DNA of 64,000 nucleotides from an uncultured Clostridia bacterium (GTDB lineage Bacteria > Bacillota > Clostridia > Christensenellales > Borkfalkiaceae), in contig CASESJ010000001.1 of the NCBI GenBank assembly GCA_949290575.1, positions 310,001 to 374,000 of the forward strand. The letters are read 5' to 3'. Shown in pieces: positions 14,548 through 22,872 of this stretch. Below the pieces are notes generated by a model. The model was not told the origin of the DNA. It made no database searches and was given only the letters and a program-made list of their open reading frames with translations. The stretch's first letter is position 1; every line of letters begins with the position of its first letter. A program made the translations under genes and the position numbers.

Positions 14548-17157
14548 TTATTTACCGTAATATGCATTCAGATACATCTGCTTGATTTCACTCATCAGAG
14601 GATAACGGGGATTTGCACCCGTGCACTGGTCGTCGAATGCCTGTTCCGTCATTTCGTCGAGGCGGTCAAGGAAATCTTTTTCGTCAATGCCGTAATCTCT
14701 GATAGTCTTCTTTATGCCGACCTTCTCTTTGAGCTCATCCAACGCTTTTATGAGATTTTCAAGGCTCTCCTTGTTGGTTTTTCCGCCAAAGCCGAGGCTT
14801 TCGGCAACTTCGGCATATCTTGAAAGCGTCTTGGGATGGTCGTACTGCGAGAACGTACCCATCTTTACGGGCGTTTCGCTCGCATTGAAACGAAGGACTT
14901 CGTCAATCATGAGCGCGTTTGCCACGCCGTGAGGCAGGTGATGGAACGCGCCGAGCTTATGAGCCATAGAGTGGCAGACGCCGAGGAAGGCATTTGCAAA
15001 CGCCATACCTGCCATAGTTGCGGCATTCGCCATCTTCTCTCTCGCCTCTACGTCGTTCTGTCCGTCGTTGTATGCTCTGGGAAGATACTTAAATATTACT
15101 TTGAGTGCCTGAATGGCAAGACCATCGGTATAGTCGGTCGCCATCATGGACGCATAGGCTTCAAGCGCGTGCGTTACAGCGTCGATACCGGACGCAGCAG
15201 TCAGCCCCTTGGGTGCGGACATATGAAGGTCGGTGTCAACGATTGCCATATCGGGCATAAGTTCGTAGTCTGCAAGAGGGTACTTTATTCCCGTCTTTTC
15301 ATCCGTGATTACGGCAAAAGGCGTAACTTCCGAACCTGTACCTGCCGAGGTGGGTATTGCGATAAAGTATGCCTTTTCGCCCATCTTGGGGAAGGTGTAT
15401 ACTCTCTTTCTTATATCGATAAAGCGCATAGCCATATCGAGGAAATCTACGTCGGGATGTTCATAGAGCACCCACATAATCTTGGCTGCGTCCATTGCAG
15501 AACCGCCGCCGACGGCGATAATTGTATCGGGCTGGAATGCACGCATCTGTGCAACACCCTCCATAGCGCATGCCAGCGTAGGGTCGGGCGCAACGTTGAA
15601 GAACGTCGAGTGCGCGATACCGATTTCGTCAAGTTTATCGGTAATGCGCTTTGTGAAACCGCTCTGATAGAGGAAACTGTCGGTCACTATGAACGCCTTC
15701 TTCTTATCCATTACGGTCTTGAGCTCGTCTAACGCAACGGGCAGACAGCCTTTCTTGATATAAACTTTTTCAGGCGCTCTGAACCAAAGCATATTTTCTC
15801 TCCTTTCAGCCACAGTTTTTATATTCAAAAGATGTTTGATGCCAACGTTCTCCGAAACGGAGTTGCCGCCCCACGAGCCGCAACCCAACGTAAGCGAAGG
15901 CGCGAGCTTGAAGTTATACAAATCGCCTATGCCGCCGTGCGAGGAAGGCGTATTTACGAGAATACGGCAGGTCTTCATTCTGGAACTGAAGTAATCGAGC
16001 TTATCCTGACATTTATTTACGTTGAGATAGATTGACGAAGTATGACCGTAGCCGCCGTCTGCAATGAGTTGTTCCGCCTTGGCGACGGCTTCCTCGAAAC
16101 TCTCGGATTTATACATTGCAAGCACGGGCGAAAGCTTTTCGTGCGCAAATTCTTCGCTGATATCCACAGACTGAACTTCGCCTATGAGAATTTTAGCCGT
16201 TTCGGGAACGGAAACACCCGAAAGCTGAGCAATTTTATACGCGCTCTGACCGACTATCTTGGCATTGAGCGAGCCATTTATGATGATGGTCTTGCGCACC
16301 TTGTCGAGCTCTTCACCCTTGAGGAAATAGCAGCCGCGGGCGGCAAATTCCTTTCTTACGGCGTTATAAACTTTATCCGAGACTATTACTGACTGTTCGG
16401 ATGCGCAGATCATGCCGTTATCGAAAGTTTTGGAATGAATTACCGAGCTGACGGCAAGCGCAATGTCCGCGCTCTCATCAATTATTGCAGGCGTATTGCC
16501 TGCGCCGACGCCGAGAGCGGGCTTACCAGAAGAATATGCCGCCTTAACCATGCCGGGCCCGCCTGTTGCCAAAATCGTATCGGACTCGCGCATGAGAGTA
16601 TTGGTCATTTCGAGCGACGGGACGTCTATCCAGCTGATAATACCTTCAGGCGCACCAGCCTCGACAGCCGCCTCATAGACAACCTTAGCCGCCGCGATAG
16701 TGCTCCCCTTTGCTCTGGGGTGAGGACTTATTATACATCCGTTTCTCGTCTTAAGGCAGATAAGCGTTTTAAAAATCGCCGTGGACGTGGGGTTTGTTGT
16801 GGGTATAACCGCACCGATAAGTCCTATAGGTTCAGCAATCTTTTTTATGCCGTATGACTTATCCTCTTCGATAACGCCGCACGTTCTTACCGACTTATAT
16901 TTGTTGTAAATATACTCGGCAGCATAGTGATTTTTTATGACTTTGTCTTCCACTATGCCCATTCCCGTCTCTTCAACGGCAAGCTTTGCAAGGGCTATTC
17001 TCTGCTTGTTGGCAGCAATCGCGCAGGCAAGAAAAATTTTATCGACCTGCTCCTGAGAATAGGTCGCAAATATTTTCTGCGCCGCTTTAACCCTTTCAAT
17101 TTCGCGCTCCAGCTTTTCAACGCTGTCGCACAATCCGTAGGTAAATTTGAAATCCAT
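14548..17157 (-). CDS. adhE: Bifunctional acetaldehyde-CoA/alcohol dehydrogenase
   Basis: An 869-residue fusion that reduces acetyl-CoA to acetaldehyde and then ethanol, the main ethanol branch of mixed fermentation. The N-terminal aldehyde dehydrogenase half (about 1-430) has GAVIPTTNPTSTAIFKTL and the catalytic cysteine in DNGMICASEQSVIV. The C-terminal iron-type alcohol dehydrogenase half has GGGSAMDAAKIMWVLYEHP and metal ligands in ASGIDAVTHALEAY and GVCHSMAHKLGAFHHLPHG. AdhE commonly forms spirosome filaments. It has its own consensus promoter and a coupled kinase-like gene behind it. Confidence 0.97.
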   Translation of the reverse strand: MDFKFTYGLCDSVEKLEREIERVKAAQKIFATYSQEQVDKIFLACAIAANKQRIALAKLAVEETGMGIVEDKVIKNHYAAEYIYNKYKSVRTCGVIEEDKSYGIKKIAEPIGLIGAVIPTTNPTSTAIFKTLICLKTRNGCIISPHPRAKGSTIAAAKVVYEAAVEAGAPEGIISWIDVPSLEMTNTLMRESDTILATGGPGMVKAAYSSGKPALGVGAGNTPAIIDESADIALAVSSVIHSKTFDNGMICASEQSVIVSDKVYNAVRKEFAARGCYFLKGEELDKVRKTIIINGSLNAKIVGQSAYKIAQLSGVSVPETAKILIGEVQSVDISEEFAHEKLSPVLAMYKSESFEEAVAKAEQLIADGGYGHTSSIYLNVNKCQDKLDYFSSRMKTCRILVNTPSSHGGIGDLYNFKLAPSLTLGCGSWGGNSVSENVGIKHLLNIKTVAERRENMLWFRAPEKVYIKKGCLPVALDELKTVMDKKKAFIVTDSFLYQSGFTKRITDKLDEIGIAHSTFFNVAPDPTLACAMEGVAQMRAFQPDTIIAVGGGSAMDAAKIMWVLYEHPDVDFLDMAMRFIDIRKRVYTFPKMGEKAYFIAIPTSAGTGSEVTPFAVITDEKTGIKYPLADYELMPDMAIVDTDLHMSAPKGLTAASGIDAVTHALEAYASMMATDYTDGLAIQALKVIFKYLPRAYNDGQNDVEAREKMANAATMAGMAFANAFLGVCHSMAHKLGAFHHLPHGVANALMIDEVLRFNASETPVKMGTFSQYDHPKTLSRYAEVAESLGFGGKTNKESLENLIKALDELKEKVGIKKTIRDYGIDEKDFLDRLDEMTEQAFDDQCTGANPRYPLMSEIKQMYLNAYYGK

Positions 17158-17230
17158 ATAATTACTCCTGTATGGAAAAAAATTTAATACTTAATTATTC
17201 TATGCAATGCAAACAAAATTGCTCTTTGCA

Positions 17231-17242
17231 TTTATCGATAAA
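17231..17242. promoter_or_regulatory. Candidate operator at the adhE transcription start
   Basis: A perfect 12-base palindrome TTTATCGATAAA lies directly downstream of the adhE -10 box. A related TTATCGATTGAA lies upstream of the -35 box. Neither matches the Rex consensus well, so the regulator is unknown. Confidence 0.4.
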
Positions 17243-17271
17243 ATTATATCTATTAAATTTCAAACGGTCAA
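17243..17271 (-). promoter_or_regulatory. Sigma-A promoter of adhE
   Basis: TTGACC (17266-17271), 17-base spacer, TATAAT (17243-17248). The leader to the ATG at 17157 is about 80 bases and contains AGGAG before the start. Confidence 0.8.
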
Positions 17272-17373
17272 GCTTCAATCGATAATTAAATAACGAAATA
17301 AATTTATGTTCACTTATACAATATTTAGTTATTTTTTTTCAAAATATAAGGATATATTGTTATTTAATCGCAT

Positions 17374-17408
17374 AAAAAACCGACAGCCTCCGACAATAGT
17401 CGGGGGCT
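17374..17408 (-). terminator. Terminator of the XRE regulator gene
   Basis: Ten-base stem with one mismatch (17385-17394 with 17399-17408), then a minus-strand tail ending in six T. The rest of 17272-17373 holds only AT-rich sequence. Confidence 0.75.
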
Positions 17409-17419
17409 ATGTATTCAGA

Positions 17420-18025
17420 TTATTTATTAAGTCTTTTTCGGCAAAAACTCTTTTTGCCGCAATTCGGGCAGGTTAAGTTTCTTCTGAGAAGTGTATGCGC
17501 GCCCGCAACATAATCTTTCATAGACGGCACGAATCTTTCGCCGCAGACGGGACATTCAAACACTCCCGCCTCTCTGTCGAGAACGCACGCCGCCCCTATG
17601 CCGAAAACAATTATGATTACAGCAAGACAGATTAATAATATTCTCAGCCAAAGAGGAATTTCAGTAAGCAGAGCAAACAACAAAAAACCCACGCCTGAAA
17701 TAATGGTTATTCCGCCTATAATAAATGAAAGAATGAGCTTCTTTTTTGCCTCCTCGCGCTCTTTGATGAGATTAATCATATTCTCTTCAGCACGGCTGAC
17801 ATAAACCTCGCCCTCAAGCCGTTCGGCAGACAGCAGTTCGTTTACGCTGATACCTAAAGCCTCGCACAGAGGCAACATATTCCCCGCGTCGGGAAGTCCG
17901 TTGCCCGTCTCCCATTTCGATATCGTTTTATCGGAGACCCCCAGCTTTTGCGCCAGCTCGCGCTGGGTAAGCCCGACTTCTTTTCTCGTTTTCTGGATAA
18001 ATTTTCCCGTTTTTATCTGGTTCAT
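17420..18025 (-). CDS. XRE-family regulator with membrane segments and zinc ribbon
   Basis: A 201-residue protein with an N-terminal helix-turn-helix (TGKFIQKTRKEVGLTQRELA and WETGNGLPDAGNMLPLCEAL). Two adjacent hydrophobic segments follow in the middle (LILSFIIGGITIISGVGFLL; LRILLICLAVIIIVFGIGAA). The C-terminal zinc ribbon has CPVC and CPNC pairs. The ATG at 18025 has GAGG 8 bases upstream; a GTG 9 bases earlier is part of that site and is less likely. The architecture suggests a membrane-tethered repressor. The target is unknown. Confidence 0.88.
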   Translation of the reverse strand: MNQIKTGKFIQKTRKEVGLTQRELAQKLGVSDKTISKWETGNGLPDAGNMLPLCEALGISVNELLSAERLEGEVYVSRAEENMINLIKEREEAKKKLILSFIIGGITIISGVGFLLFALLTEIPLWLRILLICLAVIIIVFGIGAACVLDREAGVFECPVCGERFVPSMKDYVAGAHTLLRRNLTCPNCGKKSFCRKRLNK

Positions 18026-18045
18026 AAATTTCACCTCGCAGGATT

Positions 18046-18074
18046 ATTTTACCTTCATATTTCACGTAAAACAA
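18046..18074 (-). promoter_or_regulatory. Promoter of the XRE regulator gene
   Basis: TTGTTT (18069-18074), 17-base spacer, TAAAAT (18046-18051), about 20 bases ahead of the ATG. Confidence 0.5.
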
Positions 18075-18132
18075 CCCACGAACCGTAGAGTTTAAACGAA
18101 TTAGAGAAAAATTACAGTCATTTAATAAAATA

Positions 18133-19113
18133 TTACCAGTTGTCGTGAACAGATTTTCTTATATACATATCGTAAATTTGAACAACCTTGTCCATCTCGT
18201 ATTGAGAAAGCGCAGGCAATTCTGCCGCTCTGACGTTGCCGAGCACCTGCTCTGCCCTGCTCGCGCCCGGAATAACCGCACTTACCTCGTCGTGCATGAG
18301 TATCCAGCGCAGCGCATACGGCGCAAGGTCGTTGGTATTGAAAAGTTTTTTAAGTTCCTCAACAGCCTTAAGACCCGTCTCGTAATCGACGCCCGAAAAA
18401 GTTTCGCCCTTGTCAAAAGATTGACCGTCCCTGTTAAAATTTCTGTGGTCGCGCTGACCGAAGACGGTGTCTTTTGAAAATTTTCCTGTAAGCAGACCGC
18501 TTGCAAGAGGCACGCGGGCAAGAATGCCGATATTCTTCTCTTTTGCACGAGGGAACAGCTCCTCTGCGGGCTTTAACCTGAACATATTGAATATAACTTC
18601 AATCGCTGAAATATTATAGTCCATTGCCTTGAGCCCCTCGCTGACCTTCTCTACGCTGACGCCGTAGGCGGCAATCTTGCCTTTCTGCACTATTTTATCA
18701 ATGCCGGCAAACAACTCGTCCTTATAATAGACGGAAGCAGGCGGGCAATGCAGCAGCACCATATCGAGCTGTTCTAACCCAAGACGCGAGAGGCTGTTAT
18801 CCACGAACATTTCAACGTTTTCTGCCGTGTACCCCTCCGCAACGTGAGGACTGAGCCCTCTGCCGCACTTTGTGACGATGTAAAATTGCTTTTTGTTCTG
18901 CTTTATGAATTTACCTATCGTAAGTTCGCTGTTGCTCTTATTATAGATATCTGCAGTATCAATAAGAGTTATTCCGCAGTCCGCAGCCGTCTCAAGAATG
19001 CGCAAAGCCTCTGCCTCATTGAAGGGCTCGCCCCATTTTGTGCCAAGTTGCCATGTTCCTAATCCTATCTCGCTTATTAACGCATTGGTTTTGCCAAACT
19101 TTCTGAATTTCAT
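18133..19113 (-). CDS. Aldo/keto reductase
   Basis: A 326-residue NADPH-dependent oxidoreductase with a TIM-barrel fold. Visible are GLGTWQLG near the N-terminus, the catalytic Asp and Tyr in LIDTADIYNKSNSE, the Lys in FYIVTKCG and the His in LDMVLLHCPP, plus the nucleotide-binding IPGASRAEQV near the C-terminus. Closest in style to the YhdN/general stress subgroup. Substrate not predictable. It is a single gene between the XRE regulator and tRNA-Leu. Confidence 0.93.
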   Translation of the reverse strand: MKFRKFGKTNALISEIGLGTWQLGTKWGEPFNEAEALRILETAADCGITLIDTADIYNKSNSELTIGKFIKQNKKQFYIVTKCGRGLSPHVAEGYTAENVEMFVDNSLSRLGLEQLDMVLLHCPPASVYYKDELFAGIDKIVQKGKIAAYGVSVEKVSEGLKAMDYNISAIEVIFNMFRLKPAEELFPRAKEKNIGILARVPLASGLLTGKFSKDTVFGQRDHRNFNRDGQSFDKGETFSGVDYETGLKAVEELKKLFNTNDLAPYALRWILMHDEVSAVIPGASRAEQVLGNVRAAELPALSQYEMDKVVQIYDMYIRKSVHDNW

Positions 19114-19301
19114 AACAAACTCCCGATAAAATCTGATTTTATTTAAATTATAATTATATATTATGTTTTGTCAATAAGCCAAGCATTCAGATATATTATG
19201 CGCCGCTATTTACAGAAAATTATGCATCTGAAATTATCAAACAAACGCACAAACTCTGTTTTACTTTTAAATATTTTAACTTTATTTTTCTCTAAGTAAA
19301 A

Positions 19302-19349
19302 TAATAAACGCACCCAGACATGCTGATTACAGCGTGTCCGGGTGCGTTT
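19302..19349 (-). terminator. Terminator after tRNA-Leu
   Basis: A 20-base inverted repeat with two mismatched or wobble positions (19306-19325 with 19330-19349), followed on the minus strand by ATTATTTTACT. Confidence 0.8.
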
Positions 19350-19350
19350 T

Positions 19351-19433
19351 TGGTGCGGATAACAGGAGTTGAACCTGCACGGTCGCCCACAGGAACCTGA
19401 AACCTGCGCGTCTGCCAATTCCGCCATATCCGC
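19351..19433 (-). tRNA. tRNA-Leu (CAG)
   Basis: Class II tRNA with acceptor GCGGATA/TATCCGC, anticodon loop TTCAGGT giving CAG, the GGTTCAACT T-loop region, discriminator A and encoded CCA. The anticodon-stem pair next to the loop is a T-T mismatch, as far as the alignment can be judged by eye. Confidence 0.95.
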
Positions 19434-19481
19434 ATGACGAAAGCAATTATAATTTAAAAAATATTTAAAGTCAAGTGAATT

Positions 19482-19516
19482 TGCGCCGACGGCATAAATT
19501 TAAAGCCGTCGGCGCA
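19482..19516 (-). terminator. Hairpin closing the histidine operon
   Basis: A perfect 12-bp GC-rich stem TGCGCCGACGGC/GCCGTCGGCGCA with an 11-base loop, 9 bases after the hisIE stop. No T run follows, so it may mainly protect the 3' end. Confidence 0.55.
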
Positions 19517-19524
19517 TTAAAAAA

Positions 19525-20172
19525 TTATTTCATTTTCTGCTGTTTGACTTTATGGTCGATAATGTGACGTTTGGCAAGTTCATCCACGACATCGGCAGGC
19601 TTTATGCCCATCTGCACCATAAGCACAAGAACGTGATAGCAAAGATCTGAAATTTCAAACACCGTTTCCGCTTTATCGCCGCCCTTGCCCGCAACTATTA
19701 CTTCCGTGCACTCCTCTCCGACTTTTTTGAGAATTTTGTCTATTCCCTGCTCAAAAAGATATGTCGTGTAAGAATTCTGCGGTTTGTCGCGCATTCTGCC
19801 CTCTAAAAGCTCATAAAGTCCGTCAAGAGAAAACTGCGGAGTTTTTTCGTCCGCATAGACGAGTTCGTTGAAACAGCTGTCCGTGCCGAGATGACATGCA
19901 GGACCGTCTTTTATAACCTCAACCGTGAGCGCGTCCCTGTCGCAATCACACTTAATTGTGACTATGTGCTGAAAATTTCCGCTCGTCTCACCCTTGCGCC
20001 ACAATTTTTGTCTGCTGCGGGAAAAGAAACAGGTTTTGCCCTCTTTCATGCTTATTTCAAGACTTTCACGGTTCATATACGCAACAGTTAGCACCTTTTT
20101 AGTATAATAATCTGTTACAACGGCGGGAATAAGTCCGTTAGCGTCAAATTTAAGTTCTTCAACATTTATCAT
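19525..20172 (-). CDS. hisIE: Phosphoribosyl-AMP cyclohydrolase/phosphoribosyl-ATP pyrophosphohydrolase
   Basis: A 215-residue bifunctional enzyme for steps 2 and 3 of histidine synthesis. The HisI half (about 1-115) shows KCDCDRDALTV and GPACHLGTDSC with metal-binding residues. The HisE half (about 120-215) shows KILKKVGEECTEVIVAGKGG. Last gene of the operon; its ATG overlaps the hisF stop by 4 bases. Confidence 0.96.
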   Translation of the reverse strand: MINVEELKFDANGLIPAVVTDYYTKKVLTVAYMNRESLEISMKEGKTCFFSRSRQKLWRKGETSGNFQHIVTIKCDCDRDALTVEVIKDGPACHLGTDSCFNELVYADEKTPQFSLDGLYELLEGRMRDKPQNSYTTYLFEQGIDKILKKVGEECTEVIVAGKGGDKAETVFEISDLCYHVLVLMVQMGIKPADVVDELAKRHIIDHKVKQQKMK

Positions 20173-20924
20173 AGTCTGACCTCAATATCGTTTTGTTTTA
20201 AGTATTTTTTGAGATGTTTTATATCGATTTCTCCGAAATGGAATACAGAAGCACCGAGCCCCGCGTCAACATTTACATTTTTGAAGAGCTCTAAAAAATG
20301 CTCTTCGCAGCCCGCACCGCCGCTGGCAATAACGGGAATGGTAACCGCACTGCAGACAGCTTCAAGCATCTCCAGATCAAACCCGCCCTTTACGCCGTCA
20401 GTATCAATACTGTTCAGCACGATTTCACCCGCGCCGTGGCTTTGTGCGAATTTTGCCCACGAGACAGCCTCGATATCTGTCTGAATTCTGCCGCCGTGAC
20501 TGAAAACTTTAAACTGCCCGTCCACCCTCTTGACATCCATGGACAGAACTACGCATTGGTCGCCGTATTTTTCTGCCGCAGAATAGATGAGGTCGGGGTT
20601 TGCTATTGCGCCGCTGTTGACGCTGACTTTGTCCGCACCGCTCTTCAGCACGCGGTCAAAATCGTCCAATGAATTAATTCCTCCGCCGACCGTCAAAGGA
20701 ATAAAGACATTGCCTGCAACATTTTTAAGCATTTCAGAAAAGAGTTTTCTTCCCTCTGCGCTTGCAGTTATATCGTAAAACACCAACTCGTCCGCGCCGC
20801 TGTCAGAATAAAATGCTGCAAGTTTTACCGGGTCGTCAACATCCTTCAGTCCTGTAAAATTTGTGCCCTTTACAACTCTGCCGTCTCTGACATCCAGGCA
20901 AGGGATAATTCTTTTAGCAAGCAT
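20169..20924 (-). CDS. hisF: Imidazole glycerol phosphate synthase, cyclase subunit
   Basis: A 251-residue TIM barrel that partners HisH to make imidazole glycerol phosphate and AICAR. The N-terminus MLAKRIIPCLDVRDGRVVKG and the VFIPLTVGGGI, VSVNSGAI and PVIASGGAG motifs are characteristic. The start at 20924 has GGAGGGG about 5 bases upstream; longer in-frame starts would run deep into hisA. The reading frame overlaps hisA by 11 bases. Confidence 0.97.
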   Translation of the reverse strand: MLAKRIIPCLDVRDGRVVKGTNFTGLKDVDDPVKLAAFYSDSGADELVFYDITASAEGRKLFSEMLKNVAGNVFIPLTVGGGINSLDDFDRVLKSGADKVSVNSGAIANPDLIYSAAEKYGDQCVVLSMDVKRVDGQFKVFSHGGRIQTDIEAVSWAKFAQSHGAGEIVLNSIDTDGVKGGFDLEMLEAVCSAVTIPVIASGGAGCEEHFLELFKNVNVDAGLGASVFHFGEIDIKHLKKYLKQNDIEVRL

Positions 20925-21642
20925 CTGACCCCTCCGCAACTTGTACAGCCTGAGAAAGATTAATTTTTCCTTCATACAGAGCCTTACCTAAAATTGCACC
21001 GTAAACCTTCATTTGTTTCAATTTTTTAATCTCATCAACATATGTAATGCCGCCAGACGCTGTTATTTTTAACGATAATGTCTGACATAGTACTTGATAA
21101 ACATCTAAATTTGTGCCTTTTAAGCCCCCGTCACGACTGATATCTGTATAAATTATATGTCCGACGCCCATATCCTGCAATTTTTTGCAAAAGCTTACAG
21201 CATCGATATCTGTAGTATCAAGCCAGCCGTTTACAGCAACTTTGCCGTCTTTTGCGTCCACTCCCACTGAAATTTTGTCGCCGTATTTAGCAACCATTTC
21301 GCCGACAAAATCGGGGTTTTCCGTGGCGACCGTTCCGAGTATAACACGGCTTATACCACAATCGAGATAGTGCTTTATTCTGTCTTCTGTGCGGATACCG
21401 CCGCCGACCTCGACAAACATGTCAAGCCCGCTTACAATCTTTTCTATCGTCGAAGCGTTGTCCGTCCTGCCACTCTTTGCTCCGTCAAGGTCAACAACGT
21501 GCATGCAGCTTGCGCCGCTTTCTTTGAAACTCTTTGCAACGTCGACGGGCGAGGAAGAATATCTTTTTACCTTATCGTATTCGCCGCGCGTAAGCCTTAC
21601 GACTTCTCCGCCTATTATATCTATTGCAGGAAAAATCAACAT
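20914..21642 (-). CDS. hisA: Phosphoribosylformimino-AICAR-P isomerase
   Basis: A 242-residue TIM-barrel isomerase, step 4 of the pathway. Motifs are IFPAIDIIGGEVVRL, VEVGGGIRTEDRI and KITASGGITYVDEIKKL. I start it at the ATG at 21642, one base after the hisH stop. A GTG 9 bases earlier is in frame, so the first three residues are uncertain. Positions 21078-21113 inside this gene resemble a non-coding stretch near 10700. Confidence 0.96.
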   Translation of the reverse strand: MLIFPAIDIIGGEVVRLTRGEYDKVKRYSSSPVDVAKSFKESGASCMHVVDLDGAKSGRTDNASTIEKIVSGLDMFVEVGGGIRTEDRIKHYLDCGISRVILGTVATENPDFVGEMVAKYGDKISVGVDAKDGKVAVNGWLDTTDIDAVSFCKKLQDMGVGHIIYTDISRDGGLKGTNLDVYQVLCQTLSLKITASGGITYVDEIKKLKQMKVYGAILGKALYEGKINLSQAVQVAEGSDAC

Positions 21643-21643
21643 A

Positions 21644-22261
21644 TCAATCACCGATTTCAGAAAAAGCTTTTAAAATTGAAAGTCCTGTATCCCCGCTCTT
21701 TTCAGGGTGGAACTGCGTGCCGTAAACATTGCCTTGAGAAACTACCGCCGTAACATCAATGCCGTAGCGAGCCGTTGCAATTAGCTCTTCAGACCGTTTG
21801 CATACTCCGCAGTACGAATGAACGAAATACACATAGTCACCGTCTGATATATACTTTAAAAGTTTATTGCCTTTATTTTTTATATCGAGCGAATTCCAGC
21901 CCATATGCGGAATTTTAAGACCTTTAACAAACTGTGAAAGAGGTCTCACCTCGCCGCCTATCAGACCGAGCCCAGAATGTTCGCCGTATTCGAAAGACTT
22001 ATCGAACAAAAGCTGCATTCCAAGGCAAATTCCTAAAAGAGGTTTTCCGGCATCGACTTCTCTCTTTATAACCAAGTCAAGTGCGCTTTCCCGCAGCTTT
22101 GCTGCCGCATCGCCGAAAGCCCCGACGCCGGGCAAAATGAGTTTGTCCGCCGCAGCAATTATATCTTTATCGCCCGTTATAACGCTTTCTGCGCCAATTT
22201 TTTTGAGCGAGCAACTCAAGGAAAACAGATTGCCCACTCCGTAATCTATTATCGCAATCAT
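21644..22261 (-). CDS. hisH: Imidazole glycerol phosphate synthase, glutaminase subunit
   Basis: A 205-residue class I glutamine amidotransferase feeding ammonia to HisF. The nucleophile elbow is PLLGICLGMQLLFDKS with the catalytic Cys, and the His-Glu pair lies in GTQFHPEKSG. The ATG at 22261 shares a base with the hisB stop, giving a TGATG coupling junction. Confidence 0.97.
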   Translation of the reverse strand: MIAIIDYGVGNLFSLSCSLKKIGAESVITGDKDIIAAADKLILPGVGAFGDAAAKLRESALDLVIKREVDAGKPLLGICLGMQLLFDKSFEYGEHSGLGLIGGEVRPLSQFVKGLKIPHMGWNSLDIKNKGNKLLKYISDGDYVYFVHSYCGVCKRSEELIATARYGIDVTAVVSQGNVYGTQFHPEKSGDTGLSILKAFSEIGD

Positions 22262-22872
22262 CAAAGCACACCCTTGCTGGAAGGTATTTTGTCCCCATCC
22301 ACCTTTACGGCAGCTTTCAAAGCCCTTGCGAACGCTTTGAAGGCGCACTCGATAATGTGGTGGGTATTTTTGCCGTACAACTTAACCATATGCAGTGTAA
22401 TTCGCGCTTCGCGCACAAATGCAATAAAAAATTCTTCGACGAGCTCTGTATCAAACAGTCCGACGGCACGGCTCTTTACCTCATCGCTGTCGTCCGTAAC
22501 CTTCGCGCTCGGCAGCTCCACATCAAAATTCAAAGTGCCTCTGCCGCTTATATCGACAGCGCAGAGAACGAGAGCTTCGTCCATAGGTATAGTTACGTCC
22601 GCATAGCGCATTATACCCCTCTTATCCCCGAGAGCCTGCAAAAACGCCTGTCCGAGCGCAATACCCACATCTTCAACCGTGTGGTGAAAGTCTACCTGAT
22701 AGTCGCCTTTACAGTCAACCTTCAGCCCGAAACCGCTGTGAACGGCAAAGAGTTCGAGCATATGATTAAAAAATCCGCAATCTGTATTTATTTCATATTC
22801 TCCGCCGTCGAGACAGAGAGAAAGTTTTATATCAGTTTCACGCGTCTTTCTTTCAATTTCAGCCGTTCTCAT
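22261..22872 (-). CDS. hisB: Imidazoleglycerol-phosphate dehydratase
   Basis: A 203-residue monofunctional dehydratase. It lacks the N-terminal phosphatase domain of the enterobacterial HisB, consistent with the separate PHP phosphatase encoded at 27288-28070. Metal-binding motifs include GFFNHMLELFAVHSG, VDFHHTVEDVGIALGQ and THHIIECAFKAFARAL. Its start overlaps hisC by 14 bases. Confidence 0.97.
   Translation of the reverse strand: MRTAEIERKTRETDIKLSLCLDGGEYEINTDCGFFNHMLELFAVHSGFGLKVDCKGDYQVDFHHTVEDVGIALGQAFLQALGDKRGIMRYADVTIPMDEALVLCAVDISGRGTLNFDVELPSAKVTDDSDEVKSRAVGLFDTELVEEFFIAFVREARITLHMVKLYGKNTHHIIECAFKAFARALKAAVKVDGDKIPSSKGVL

Noticed and set aside
17272..17373. Rex operator upstream of adhE
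   Set aside because: AT-rich pieces such as CGTTATTTAATTATCG and TTGTTATTTAATCG look superficially similar but lack the paired half-sites of a Rex box.
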